Shown: positions 15,800-24,035 of the stretch, one piece after another
Numbering within the stretch: the stretch's first letter is position 1
Layout: every line of letters begins with the position of its first letter
NCBI GenBank assembly: GCA_937877455.1
Contig: CALFIU010000096.1
Span: 1-32,457, forward strand
Length of the DNA: 32,457 bases
Origin: an uncultured Bacteroidales bacterium
GTDB lineage: Bacteria; Bacteroidota; Bacteroidia; Bacteroidales; UBA3824
Direction: 5' to 3'
Translations under genes and position numbers: made by a program
The notes under the pieces: model-generated
What the model was told of the DNA's origin: nothing
Databases searched by the model: none
Seen by the model: only the letters and a program-made list of their open reading frames with translations

Positions 15800-17092
15800 A
15801 TGATATTGTTAGACGATATATCATTATCCACCACGCTCACGGCCTCAATAATTATATTTTTGAGCTTGATGTTGCTATTGGTGGTGCTGTTGCTTGTGGC
15901 AAAAAGCAAACTTATGCCGTCGGGCAAAGTTAAAATCACAATCAACGGCGACAAAGAAATAGAAGTGGAGCAAGGTAGTTCCGTATTACAAACATTGGCA
16001 TCAGAAAAAATCCACCTTCCATCTGCTTGTGGCGGAAAAGGTTCGTGCGGTCAATGCAAATGCCAAATTGTAGAAGGTGGTGGCGACATACTTCCATCAG
16101 AAATTCCTCATTTTTCTCGCAAGCAAATTAAAGACCATTGGCGTCTTGGTTGCCAAGCCAAAGTTAAAGGCGACATGAAGATGAAAATGGACGAATCGGT
16201 TCTTGGCGTTAAAGAATGGGAATGTGAAGTTATCTCCAACAAGAACGTTGCAACGTTCATTAAAGAGTTTAAAGTAAAACTTCCTGCTGGCGAACACATG
16301 AACTTTGAACCGGGTTCGTATGCACAAATTCGTATTCCAAAATACGATATTGACTACGACAAAGATATGGACAAAGGACTTATTGGCGACCTCTATATCC
16401 CTGCATGGCAAAAATTTGGTCTTTTCACCCTCAAACAGAAAAACACAGAAGAAACTATCCGTGCTTATTCAATGGCTAACTATCCAGACGAGGGCGACAT
16501 TATAACGCTAACCGTCCGCATAGCAACACCTCCTTTTAAACCCAAACCCCAAGTAGGTTTTCAAGACGTACCTTGCGGTATAGCATCAACCTATATCTTC
16601 TCTCTCAAACCCGGAGATAAAGTAACAATGTCGGGTCCTTACGGAGAGTTCCGCCCTGTATATGACTCAAAACGTGAGATGATTTGGGTAGGTGGTGGTG
16701 CTGGTATGGCTCCGCTTCGTGCTCAGATTATGCACATGCTCAAAACTCGCCAATGTCGCGACCGTGAAATGCACTATTTCTATGGCGCACGTGCTATAGA
16801 CGAGGTGTTCTTTATGGACGACTTCTTGGCATTGGAAAAAGAATTCCCCAACTTCCACTTCCACCTTGCACTCGACCGTCCTGATCCAAAAGCAGACAGC
16901 CTTGGTGTAAAATACACCGCAGGATTCATCGCTCCTGTGATGGGCGACACTTATCTTAAAGCTCACGATGCTCCTGAAGATATAGAATACTATCTCTGTG
17001 GGCCTCCTATGATGGCGAAAACCGTCCTTGACTTGCTCCACTCTCTTGGAGTAGAGGACGAAATGATAAGATTCGACAATTTTGGTGGTTAA
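15800..17092 (+). CDS. nqrF: NqrF, NADH-oxidising subunit with 2Fe-2S and FAD
   Basis: 430 residues. One N-terminal helix (about 12-34) precedes a plant-type ferredoxin domain with C77-x5-C83-x2-C86-x31-C118. A ferredoxin reductase module follows: FAD-binding RAYS (221-224), nucleotide-binding GGGAGMAPLR (298-307), YYLCGPPMM near 400 and the C-terminal DNFGG. NqrF takes electrons from NADH at the cytoplasmic face and starts the chain through the complex. Last gene of the operon; a strong terminator follows. Confidence 0.96.
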   Translation: MILLDDISLSTTLTASIIIFLSLMLLLVVLLLVAKSKLMPSGKVKITINGDKEIEVEQGSSVLQTLASEKIHLPSACGGKGSCGQCKCQIVEGGGDILPSEIPHFSRKQIKDHWRLGCQAKVKGDMKMKMDESVLGVKEWECEVISNKNVATFIKEFKVKLPAGEHMNFEPGSYAQIRIPKYDIDYDKDMDKGLIGDLYIPAWQKFGLFTLKQKNTEETIRAYSMANYPDEGDIITLTVRIATPPFKPKPQVGFQDVPCGIASTYIFSLKPGDKVTMSGPYGEFRPVYDSKREMIWVGGGAGMAPLRAQIMHMLKTRQCRDREMHYFYGARAIDEVFFMDDFLALEKEFPNFHFHLALDRPDPKADSLGVKYTAGFIAPVMGDTYLKAHDAPEDIEYYLCGPPMMAKTVLDLLHSLGVEDEMIRFDNFGG

Positions 17093-17120
17093 TACTCAAT
17101 TAACATCACTCTAATATTGA

Positions 17121-17164
17121 CAACGGGCTGCAAATTTCAATCGAAATTGCAGCCCGTTGTTTAT
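17121..17164 (+). terminator. Rho-independent terminator of the nqr operon
   Basis: CAACGGGCTGCAAATTTC pairs with GAAATTGCAGCCCGTTG around a 4-base loop (one bulged A), followed by TTTATT. The hairpin starts 28 bases after the nqrF stop. Confidence 0.92.
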
Positions 17165-17165
17165 T

Positions 17166-17402
17166 GAATTAGCACGTCGATTTCATTTGATTTTTTTAAC
17201 AACGAATTAAACGAATAAAACAAATTTGTCTAACAGATAGTTACATTAAACAAAAGACGCAAACTTTAAGCGAATTAAAATATAGTGGAAGTTTATTTGT
17301 TAAATTCGTAAAATTTAAAATTAACTTGTTGATTTTAAATTATTTGTTTAATTAATTTATTCGTTTAATTCCTTGTTCAAATGAAATTAACGTGTTGAAT
17401 TA
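17166..17402. repeat. Fold-back (MITE-like) element with ~50-bp imperfect inverted repeats
   Basis: The left arm (about 17166-17226) reads CACGTCGATTTCATTTGA, then CGAATTAAACGAATAAA and ACAAAT. The right arm (about 17341-17402), reverse-complemented, reads CACGTTAATTTCATTTGA, then GGAATTAAACGAATAAA and ACAAAT. Inner segments are also partly self-complementary. The roughly 235-bp unit has no coding frame and lies between the nqr terminator and a damaged radical SAM gene. The arm core is shared with the repeats at 4004-4110, so it belongs to a dispersed family. No target-site duplication could be defined with confidence. Confidence 0.7.
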
Positions 17403-17446
17403 TCAATATTTTCCATCATTTTTTTTACAATACTGCAAATTATTTT

Positions 17447-17454
17447 TATTTTTG
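17447..17454 (+). promoter_or_regulatory. Candidate -7 box upstream of the radical SAM gene
   Basis: TATTTTTG fits TAnnTTTG and lies about 70 bases before the ATG at 17523. No convincing -33 element. The gene may have kept its promoter after losing function. Confidence 0.35.
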
Positions 17455-17475
17455 AATCGTATCAACAAAATAAAG

Positions 17476-17520
17476 ATGGATTATAGAATAGGACACCAAA
17501 CTATCGCGAAGTTATTTTAA
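17476..17520 (+). other. 14-codon mini-ORF just before the radical SAM start
   Basis: An ATG at 17476 opens a frame encoding MDYRIGHQTIAKLF that stops two bases before the radical SAM ATG. It could be a leader peptide, a remnant of a precursor-peptide gene, or chance. No Cys is present and no clear ribosome binding site is visible. Confidence 0.25.
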
Positions 17521-17522
17521 GC

Positions 17523-18493
17523 ATGAAAAGATATTTTGCATTCCAATGGCATATTACCAATCAATGGCAATGGTTAAAACAGTGGAAACGCCTTATAAAA
17601 AGTTAAGCAAAACACTTAAAAACCTACTTGATATGGCGCAACGCATGTATAGAAAACCATTTCTATACATTACAGGTGGAGATCCTATTCTTCATTCACG
17701 TTTTTGGGATTTTCTCGAATTAATTCATTCTCATAAAATAGAATTTGCCATAATGGGTAATCCATTCCATTTGAACAAGACAGTGTGTGAACGCATGCAA
17801 AATCTTGGATGCCAAAAATACCAGTTGTCGCTTGACGGACTACGTTTCACACACGACTTTCTACGTAAAAAAGAATCGTTTGACATAACCCTTTCTAAGA
17901 TTGCCGATATAAAATCTGCTGGTATGCGATGTGCAGTAATGACTACTGTAAGCGCAATAAATATAAAAGAAATACCTGATTTGATTGATGTTGTGGTAGC
18001 CAACAAAGTCGATGTATTCTCCTTTGCAAGATATTGTCCCACCGACAAGGCATCTGCAATAAAGTGGCATATACCACCCAAGGAATACTATGATTTTCTT
18101 GACAAATGTTGGCAAAAATTTTTCTTACACAAGGACTGCAAAACCACATTCAATCTCAAAGACCATCTTTGGATACTCTATTTGTATGAAAAAGGGCTAT
18201 GGAAAATACCCAATAACTCCGACGCGCATACCATATACGATGGCTGTCATTGTGGCAACAGCCATTTTACAATTACAACAGAAGGTAGGTTGATGCCCTG
18301 CCGACGTATTGATAGTTATGTAGGCTCTACTGACGAAAAAATGTACAAAGTATTTTACAGTAAAAAAATGAATTATTACCGTCAATACGATAACTTTGCC
18401 AAATGCAGCAAATGTGAACTATTGCGTTTTTGTCGTGGATGTCCTGCTGTAGCATTCGGTTATGAACATGATTTCTATGCACCAAATCCATAA
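17523..18493 (+). pseudogene. Radical SAM/SPASM peptide maturase, N-terminus deleted and frameshifted
   Basis: The ATG at 17523 encodes MKRYFAFQWHITNQ, the usual first residues of radical SAM/SPASM enzymes of the ACGX-repeat/SbtM-like peptide-maturase group. Those proteins continue directly into CxxxCxxC, the 4Fe-4S/SAM site. Here that triad is absent: the frame runs into WQWLKQWKRLIKS and stops at 17604. The rest of the enzyme resumes in another frame (open from 17546): YITGGDPILH, GNPFHLN, KYQLSLDGL, FSFARYCPT, TFNLKDHLW. It then has the SPASM-type cysteines CHCG, PCRR and CSKCELLRFCRGCPA, ending FYAPNP. Short direct repeats CAATGG at 17544, 17562 and 17568 surround the break and suggest slippage or deletion. 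Without the cluster site the protein cannot be a working radical SAM enzyme. Assembly collapse is the alternative. Confidence 0.75.
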
Positions 18494-18507
18494 TGTTGGA
18501 AAACAAT

Positions 18508-18810
18508 CTAAGAACAACCACTGCCACAACTACTACAACTACTACAACTACTACAACTACTACAACTACTTCCACAACTGCTGCCACCGTCTGAGCCACC
18601 ACCGTCTGAGCCACCACCATCAGAACTACCGCTGTCGCCATCGTGCGAATTATTTTGGTAGTCGTTGGCAGTGTGATTACCTATAGAAGAATCGCTATAA
18701 TAATAGCCGCCACCACCATCTTTATTACTATTTTTGTCAACATTTTTGGAAAATTTAAACACAATTATTACAAACGCAATTATTACAATAATTGCTACTT
18801 CGGTATCCAT
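18508..18810 (-). CDS. Membrane-anchored Gly/Ser/Cys-repeat small protein
   Basis: 100 residues. A single N-terminal helix (EVAIIVIIAFVIIVF, about 4-18) is followed by a Lys/Asn segment, GGGGYYY, and a low-complexity tail: three GGSDG-type repeats, then SSC units giving seven Cys at 3-4 residue spacing up to the end (GSGCS). No family is certain. Its 3' end faces that of the radical SAM pseudogene with only 14 bases between, so it could be a former substrate of such an enzyme, by inference. Equally it may be one of the many small anchored SSC-repeat proteins of unknown function. The repeated codons make length variation by slippage likely. TAG stop. Confidence 0.6.
   Translation of the reverse strand: MDTEVAIIVIIAFVIIVFKFSKNVDKNSNKDGGGGYYYSDSSIGNHTANDYQNNSHDGDSGSSDGGGSDGGGSDGGSSCGSSCSSCSSCSSCSSCGSGCS
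18530..18626. repeat. Tandem 9-bp and 15-bp repeats within the Cys-repeat gene
   Basis: Plus strand: about four copies of TACAACTAC at 18533-18569, encoding SSC units on the minus strand. They are followed by two to three copies of a 15-bp unit with core CGTCTGAGCCACCAC (about 18588-18626), encoding GGGSD. The copies are nearly perfect at DNA level, which suggests recent expansion. Confidence 0.75.
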
Positions 18811-19109
18811 AATGATATTTTTAAATTATTAATTTCGCTCCAATCTTAGCAAAAAAAAAGTATTCGCAAATTAAACGTCTATTTTTTTGAAAAAAAAAAT
18901 TTCAAATAACCCATATTGCAACAATTGTCTTACAGAATCGCTTGAATTTGTATTTTTATGACATTAACACTCTCCCCATAGAAATAACAATAGTTGGAAG
19001 TTTTTGTTTTAACTTTTTACACAATAATACTTCAAAATTTTAAATTTCAAAAATGGCAAAAATGAGATATAGATAATTACAATCAGTTGGCAATGAATCC
19101 CACCTCAAT

Positions 19110-19141
19110 TTTGTCTTGTTGAAAAAAAACATATACCTTTA
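19110..19141 (+). promoter_or_regulatory. Promoter of the SusR-like regulator gene
   Basis: TTTG at 19110-19113 and TACCTTTA at 19134-19141 are 20 bases apart, as in the Bacteroidota -33/-7 promoter (last base of the -7 box differs). The ATG is 27 bases further. The rest of the gap 18811-19167 is AT-rich and shows no gene. Confidence 0.5.
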
Positions 19142-19167
19142 CGCCGTAAAAATCCAAAACTGACACT

Positions 19168-20739
19168 ATGAGAAGACTCAAACTATTTCTTGTGGCGATA
19201 ATTGTGCCGCTGAGCGGGTACGCCCAAGACTACACAAAACTTGACGCGATAACCAGCGACTTCAACAAAATAATAACTAACAAGCAGAACCGCATCGCCG
19301 TCTTGTCGGAGGGCGAGAAAAACTATGGCTTTAACGACCGGCTCTATGCCGAGTACATGTCGTTCAAATATGACTCTGCATATAAATACATCACCCAAAA
19401 CCTCAAACTCGTCCAAAACTCGCCCGACAAGGAAAAACTGTATGACTGCCTTCTCAAATATGTACACATCCTTGCAGTAGCCGGCCACTTCCAGGAGGCG
19501 ACCGCAGAGTTGATGAAAATCAACCCGGACTCCGCTTCCAACAACCTGAAAACCGCATACTTCGCAAAGAAAGCAGACCTTTTCCTCTACAACTCCGAAT
19601 TTACCGAAAATTCATCGATGTTCTACCAAATGAGGGACAGCACAGTGTTCTACCACAAAAAAATCCTCGAATACGCCGACCAAAAAAGTTACGAACACGC
19701 ATTTTCCAGTGCCGTCATCGCAGCCGAGGACAAGGACTTCAAGAATGCAGAAAAAATCCTCCTCAAATACCTCGACAACAACAAACCCGACAGCCGGACT
19801 TATTCGATAATAATCAGCACATTGGCTTTTTATTACCAAATGGACGGCGACATGGAAAATGCTGAAAAATACTACTTGCTTTCAGCCGAGAACGACCTCG
19901 AAAACGCAATCATCGAAAACAGCAGCCTCCGCCACCTTGCCGAAATCCTGTTCGACAAAGGCGACTACGACCGCGCGTTCAACTACCTCATGGTATGTTC
20001 CGACTGCGCCAACTTCTACGGCTCGCGTCTTCGCAACGTACAGATAGCCAGCATATTGAATAAAATCATCACTTCTTACGCCGACCAGAAGAAAGATGTG
20101 TATAAAAGGACGCTGATTTTCCTTGTCCTAATATCCATCATAGCCGCCGCGCTCGTATTCCTGACGATTAAAATCATAAAGAAAAACAAATGCTACGCCA
20201 TTGCAAACCATCGCATTACAATAATGAACAAGGAACTCGACACCGCGATGCTCCAACTAAAAGACACCAATGCTTCGCTCAACGAATCCAACAAAATCAA
20301 GGACGAATACATCGGCAGGTTCATGGCGGTATGCTCCCAAATAATAGAAAACGACATCCAAAAACACAAAGCAGTCAACAAACTTGCACGCGAAAAAAAG
20401 ATGGCGGAGCTATACGCCGAAATGAAAAACGAGGATTTCATCAATGAAAACACCAAACTCTTCTACGACAATTTTGACGAGGCCTTCCTCACCCTTTTCC
20501 CCGACTTCAACGAGAAAGTGAACCGCCTGCTTAAGCCTGATTCCAAAATCAATGTAAAGGAAGGCTCTTTGACCACAGAACTCCGCATCCTCGCGCTGCT
20601 GAGGTTGGGTTTTACAGACAACAAGCAAATCGCCTCCATCCTCCGCTCCTCAATCACGACAATCTACACCTACCGTTCCAAAATCCGTTCAAAGGCTGTG
20701 GATAAGGACACATTCGAGGAGTCTGTGGCGGCATTATGA
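19168..20739 (+). CDS. SusR-like membrane-spanning transcriptional regulator (TPR-like sensor, LuxR-type HTH)
   Basis: 523 residues. A signal peptide (1-20, ending GYAQ) leads to a periplasmic helical-repeat domain (about 21-310, TPR-like: ENAEKYYLLSAENDLENA, KGDYDRAFNYLMVC). One membrane helix (about 316-334) is followed by a coiled coil (345-385) and a cytoplasmic region of the DUF6377 type. A LuxR-like helix-turn-helix ends the protein (about 469-512: ILALLRLGFTDNKQIASILRSSITTIYTYRSKIRSKA). Bacteroides SusR has the same layout and activates starch genes in response to maltose-type sugars. The gene is convergent with the amylase gene and begins the GC-richer block. TGA stop. Confidence 0.75.
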   Translation: MRRLKLFLVAIIVPLSGYAQDYTKLDAITSDFNKIITNKQNRIAVLSEGEKNYGFNDRLYAEYMSFKYDSAYKYITQNLKLVQNSPDKEKLYDCLLKYVHILAVAGHFQEATAELMKINPDSASNNLKTAYFAKKADLFLYNSEFTENSSMFYQMRDSTVFYHKKILEYADQKSYEHAFSSAVIAAEDKDFKNAEKILLKYLDNNKPDSRTYSIIISTLAFYYQMDGDMENAEKYYLLSAENDLENAIIENSSLRHLAEILFDKGDYDRAFNYLMVCSDCANFYGSRLRNVQIASILNKIITSYADQKKDVYKRTLIFLVLISIIAAALVFLTIKIIKKNKCYAIANHRITIMNKELDTAMLQLKDTNASLNESNKIKDEYIGRFMAVCSQIIENDIQKHKAVNKLAREKKMAELYAEMKNEDFINENTKLFYDNFDEAFLTLFPDFNEKVNRLLKPDSKINVKEGSLTTELRILALLRLGFTDNKQIASILRSSITTIYTYRSKIRSKAVDKDTFEESVAAL

Positions 20740-20797
20740 AAAAGGGACACACATTTGCACGCGCGTCCCAACATGGAATGAACAATAAAATATAACA

Positions 20798-22228
20798 TTA
20801 CTTCGCCAGCACCACGAAGCCCTTTTTGGCAACGGTGAAAGACTGGGTTTCGGCAACTTTTTCCGATGATTTCTCGATGTCGCTGCCGCCAGTGTATTTG
20901 GTTGTGTAAACGCCGGGGGTCAAGCCTGACACAGAAACTGTAATGTCGGACGTGCCGAGGTTGATGATGGTGATTACGGCATTGTTGCCGCTGCCACGGG
21001 TGTAGGCGAATGCCTGAGAGTTGTCGGTCTTATTGACAACAATCGCCGCGTCCTCGGTCAGAGCCGGATTTGAGTGTTTGATTTTAGCAATATTCTTGAT
21101 GATATTGAACATCTTTTCGTCGCGGTCGCTCCACTTGATTTTTGTGTCGTTGAAATAATCGAGGATTTGCTTGCCGCCTACTTCCTGTCCGTTGTAAACG
21201 AGCGGCATGCCTTTGAATGTGAAAATCAACGCTGTGAGCGGATAGACATTTTCGCCGTAAATGTCCGAAATCAGATGCCCGCCGTCGTTGTAGTTCTGGT
21301 CGTGGTTAGTGAGGTAAATCATGCGGGTTATTGGCTTGATAGTCTCGGTGGCGGAGAGCATGCTTTCACAGACTTTTTGGAGCGACGAGCCGCTGATGCC
21401 CTTGCCGACGGTCTTATATAGCCCGCTTTCTTGGAAATCCCACGCATAGTCGTATTCAAACCCTGTGGTTACAAGTCCACGGTTGTTAGAATTGGTCAAG
21501 TCGCCCTCGGCAAGGAATGTGATGGTCTTGCCCGCCTTGTGGTTCTTTACTTCGGGGATTGCAGACGCCCAGTAGGTTGCCGGAATTTCGGGCGAACTTA
21601 CGTAATCACAGCGGAATCCATCTACGTCAGCCTCATCGACCCAGAATTTCAGGCAGTCGGTCATCGCCGCAGCGAGGTCGAGGTTGGAGTAGTCGAGCTG
21701 ATAGACATCGCCGTAGTTGTTCGGGTGTACCATGCTGCCATTCTTAGTTTTGTAGAATTCGGGGTTTGAAGTAACCCATTTGGCGTCGGTCGCGGTGTGG
21801 TTTGGCACCCAGTCGAGCCATACCTCCATGCCGAGAGAGTGAGCCTTTGAGACGAAGGCCTTGAGGTCGGCGATTGAACCGTATTGCGGGTTTGTCGCCT
21901 TGAAGTCTGTGGCGGCGTAGGGGCTGTTTATTCCGCCACCACGCGGATAGATTGGCATGAGCCACACGATGTCGATGCCGAGGTCCTTCAAGTCTTGGAG
22001 CTTTTCTCCGGCGGCATTGAATGTGCCTTCGGTCGTGAACGAACCTGTGTTGAGTTCGTAGATTACGTGGTTCCTGCCCGTGGCGACCGGGAAGGCGTCG
22101 CCGGTTTCAGCGTCCTGCTGTTCCTGATTGTTGGTGTCGGTAATCTCCGACACGCTGTCGTTGTCCTTGTTGCAAGCGCATGATGAAATCAACAGCGCAA
22201 TAGCAAAGATTGAAAAGATTTTTTTCAT
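20798..22228 (-). CDS. GH13 alpha-amylase lipoprotein (SusG-type)
   Basis: 476 residues from ATG 22228, chosen because it opens a lipoprotein signal (MKKIFSIFAIALLISSC, lipidated Cys17); a further in-frame ATG at 22252 is less likely. Region I is DWVPNH (139-144). Region II is GFRCDYV with nucleophile Asp208. Region III is FLAEGD with acid/base Glu241. Region IV is TNHD with Asp310. All GH13 catalytic residues are present. An acidic linker (20-46) spaces the enzyme from the membrane. It lacks the extra starch-binding domain that makes Bacteroides SusG about 690 residues. Likely role: surface cleavage of starch-like alpha-glucans for the SusC/D importer. It has its own promoter. Exact specificity (alpha-amylase or neopullulanase) cannot be read. 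Confidence 0.9.
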   Translation of the reverse strand: MKKIFSIFAIALLISSCACNKDNDSVSEITDTNNQEQQDAETGDAFPVATGRNHVIYELNTGSFTTEGTFNAAGEKLQDLKDLGIDIVWLMPIYPRGGGINSPYAATDFKATNPQYGSIADLKAFVSKAHSLGMEVWLDWVPNHTATDAKWVTSNPEFYKTKNGSMVHPNNYGDVYQLDYSNLDLAAAMTDCLKFWVDEADVDGFRCDYVSSPEIPATYWASAIPEVKNHKAGKTITFLAEGDLTNSNNRGLVTTGFEYDYAWDFQESGLYKTVGKGISGSSLQKVCESMLSATETIKPITRMIYLTNHDQNYNDGGHLISDIYGENVYPLTALIFTFKGMPLVYNGQEVGGKQILDYFNDTKIKWSDRDEKMFNIIKNIAKIKHSNPALTEDAAIVVNKTDNSQAFAYTRGSGNNAVITIINLGTSDITVSVSGLTPGVYTTKYTGGSDIEKSSEKVAETQSFTVAKKGFVVLAK

Positions 22229-22264
22229 AATTACAATAGTTTTTGAGTCCATTAATATTTTTCA

Positions 22265-22295
22265 CAAAAATATAGTCGGAATATGCGTTATGCAA
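22265..22295 (-). promoter_or_regulatory. Promoter of the GH13 gene
   Basis: Minus strand: TTG (22295-22293), 20 bases, then TATTTTTG (22272-22265), a good match to the Bacteroidota -33/-7 promoter. It lies about 37 bases upstream of the ATG at 22228. Together with the terminator at 22398-22438 it makes the amylase a separate transcript. The remainder of 22229-22519 has no gene. Confidence 0.6.
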
Positions 22296-22397
22296 CAGCA
22301 TCAAAGGAAAATCAAACCATATTAAAATTCTAACATCTTGATTATTAGTATAATATCATCATAAACCACACCATGAAATCTAAACTCCATAATACCC

Positions 22398-22438
22398 AAA
22401 AAAGAAAAATAACGGCCGGAGCTTCACAGTCCGACCGT
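22398..22438 (-). terminator. Terminator after the SusE-like gene
   Basis: Minus strand: ACGGTCGGA pairs with TCCGGCCGT (one mismatch) around a 9-base loop, followed by TATTTTTCTTTTTT. It ends the susCDE transcript. Confidence 0.8.
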
Positions 22439-22519
22439 CATTCTTTATCAAAAACAATTAAATCTACTAAAAATAATTTTTTAATCCAATTACACTAAAA
22501 TTATGAGAATTACTTTATG

Positions 22520-23992
22520 CTAATATTCTTTTCCGTTCTCGAACTCCACGCCGTCGTAAATCTTCGTATCGCCGCCGTCGGTGGAGATTATTATGTTTGT
22601 AGGCAGGATGCCCGGTGTTTTCGTGAAAGAATAGCCGTAGATGTATTCGCCATTTTCACTGCTTTTGAGTTCGAGTTTGTCGCCCGGCCATGAGCCGGAT
22701 TCTGTGAATTCGTCGCCGCCATAGTCGCCGCCCCATGCCCAGACGTAGTAGTCGCCTTCTGTGTCGGTCTTGAATGTGAAGGTGAGATTTTTCAACAGTT
22801 CGGGGTCAACGGGTTCTGGTTCGGGTTTGTCGGACTTGTTCCAATCGTAAGATGCGCCGTCGGTGAATGGTACGCCGTCGAAGAATTTAACGTCGTTGTC
22901 GGTGCTGATGATGAAAGATTCGGGAATGGCGGGCGCGGCGGTGAAATCGTATTCGTAGGTGAATTTGCCGTCATTGCTGCTCGTCAATGTAAGTTTGTCG
23001 CCCGGCCAGCCAGCCTCGGTGAGTTGTCCCAGGCCTTCGGTGTCGTTCCATGCCCAAACATACAATACAATGTCCTTGTCGGTTTCAACAATCACTTTGC
23101 TGCCTGAAACAGTGGCTTTCACGTATTCGGGCAAGTTGGAGTCGTCGATTGGTTCTGGCTCAGGTTCAGGCTGTGAGGACGTCTCGCTGTCGATGGTGAA
23201 AGTGAGGTCTTCGTTGATTGTGACATAAACTGATGTGCTGAACACGCCAACAAAGATGTCGTTGATTTGCATGCCATTGTCATTGTTGTTGGCGATGAGG
23301 TGTTCATTTTTGCTGCCGAGCTTTTCCTTGATGTCGAAGGCGTAATATGTCTTGCCGTTTACTTCCACTGTCTCCGTCGGTTCCAAGCCTGGCCATGTGC
23401 CTATCGCGTCGTTTTCGTCGCCCCAGGCGTAGAGGCGTACATCGTCCCAGCCGGCGTTGTTGCAGATGTAGAACCTTGGATTCGGGTCAACATACTTGAT
23501 TACGGTAGGCACGGTGATGGGCTTGGAGGCGAATCCGTCGGCGGTATTAGAGCCAGGGAGGATTAGGACGCGGTATTGGAGGTTGCCTGTCCATGATTTC
23601 ACCGGGGATGCCAGTTCGGTGTTCCAGTTGCATACCGCGCTGCAAATTGCGTCGTAGTTGACTGTGAACTTGTCTGTGCTATCGTAGTTTTGCTTTTCGA
23701 TAGTGGCTGGCGACGAGAAATCGCCGTTTTCCAAGTCAACTTGAAGCGCGTATTGTGTGCGGTTGTCCTTTGCGCCGAGTGTCACTTCCTGACCATCAAC
23801 AACAAACTTTCCGGGCGTGAAATAGAATGTGTACGCCTCCTCGCTGCCGTCGATGGCGTCTGACATAGTTGCGAGAACTGGGGCTGTGCTTGCCTCAATG
23901 TCGATTTTCGGCATGTCGTCGTCCTGCTTCTCACAGGCGGCAAACAAGGTGGCTGCCGCCACGACTGATGAAATATATCTTAATGCTTTCAT
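22520..23992 (-). CDS. SusE/SusF-like starch-binding outer-membrane lipoprotein
   Basis: 490 residues from ATG 23992, chosen because it opens a lipoprotein signal with Cys20 (TLFAAC). A SusE-type N-terminal domain (about 25-130) comes first. Three related binding modules follow, each with an aromatic platform and a WPG turn: YAWGDENDAIGTWPG; YVWAWNDTEGLGQLTEAGWPG; and YVWAWGGDYGGDEFTESGSWPG. Acidic-Pro linkers (QPEPEPEP, KPEPEP) separate them. Modules 2 and 3 are clearly duplicates of each other. The architecture fits multivalent surface binding of starch next to SusC/SusD, without enzyme activity. It is 43 bases after susD in the same transcript and has a TAG stop, followed by the terminator. 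Confidence 0.82.
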   Translation of the reverse strand: MKALRYISSVVAAATLFAACEKQDDDMPKIDIEASTAPVLATMSDAIDGSEEAYTFYFTPGKFVVDGQEVTLGAKDNRTQYALQVDLENGDFSSPATIEKQNYDSTDKFTVNYDAICSAVCNWNTELASPVKSWTGNLQYRVLILPGSNTADGFASKPITVPTVIKYVDPNPRFYICNNAGWDDVRLYAWGDENDAIGTWPGLEPTETVEVNGKTYYAFDIKEKLGSKNEHLIANNNDNGMQINDIFVGVFSTSVYVTINEDLTFTIDSETSSQPEPEPEPIDDSNLPEYVKATVSGSKVIVETDKDIVLYVWAWNDTEGLGQLTEAGWPGDKLTLTSSNDGKFTYEYDFTAAPAIPESFIISTDNDVKFFDGVPFTDGASYDWNKSDKPEPEPVDPELLKNLTFTFKTDTEGDYYVWAWGGDYGGDEFTESGSWPGDKLELKSSENGEYIYGYSFTKTPGILPTNIIISTDGGDTKIYDGVEFENGKEY

Positions 23993-24035
23993 TTTATTTT
24001 CGTTTTTATAATTGACAATTTTCAATTTTCAACTC

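Noticed and set aside
18530..18626. Short tandem repeats as a CRISPR array
   Set aside because: Units of 9 and 15 bp without spacers lie inside a coding frame; no repeat-spacer pattern and no cas genes.
18462..18686. Plus-strand frame with NYY repeats over the tandem repeat
   Set aside because: It overlaps the end of the radical SAM remnant and has no start context. The minus-strand frame has a membrane helix and a sensible Gly/Ser/Cys tail.
20744..20769. GGGAC/GTCCC hairpin between the regulator and the amylase as a terminator
   Set aside because: Only five base pairs with a long loop and no T-run on either side.
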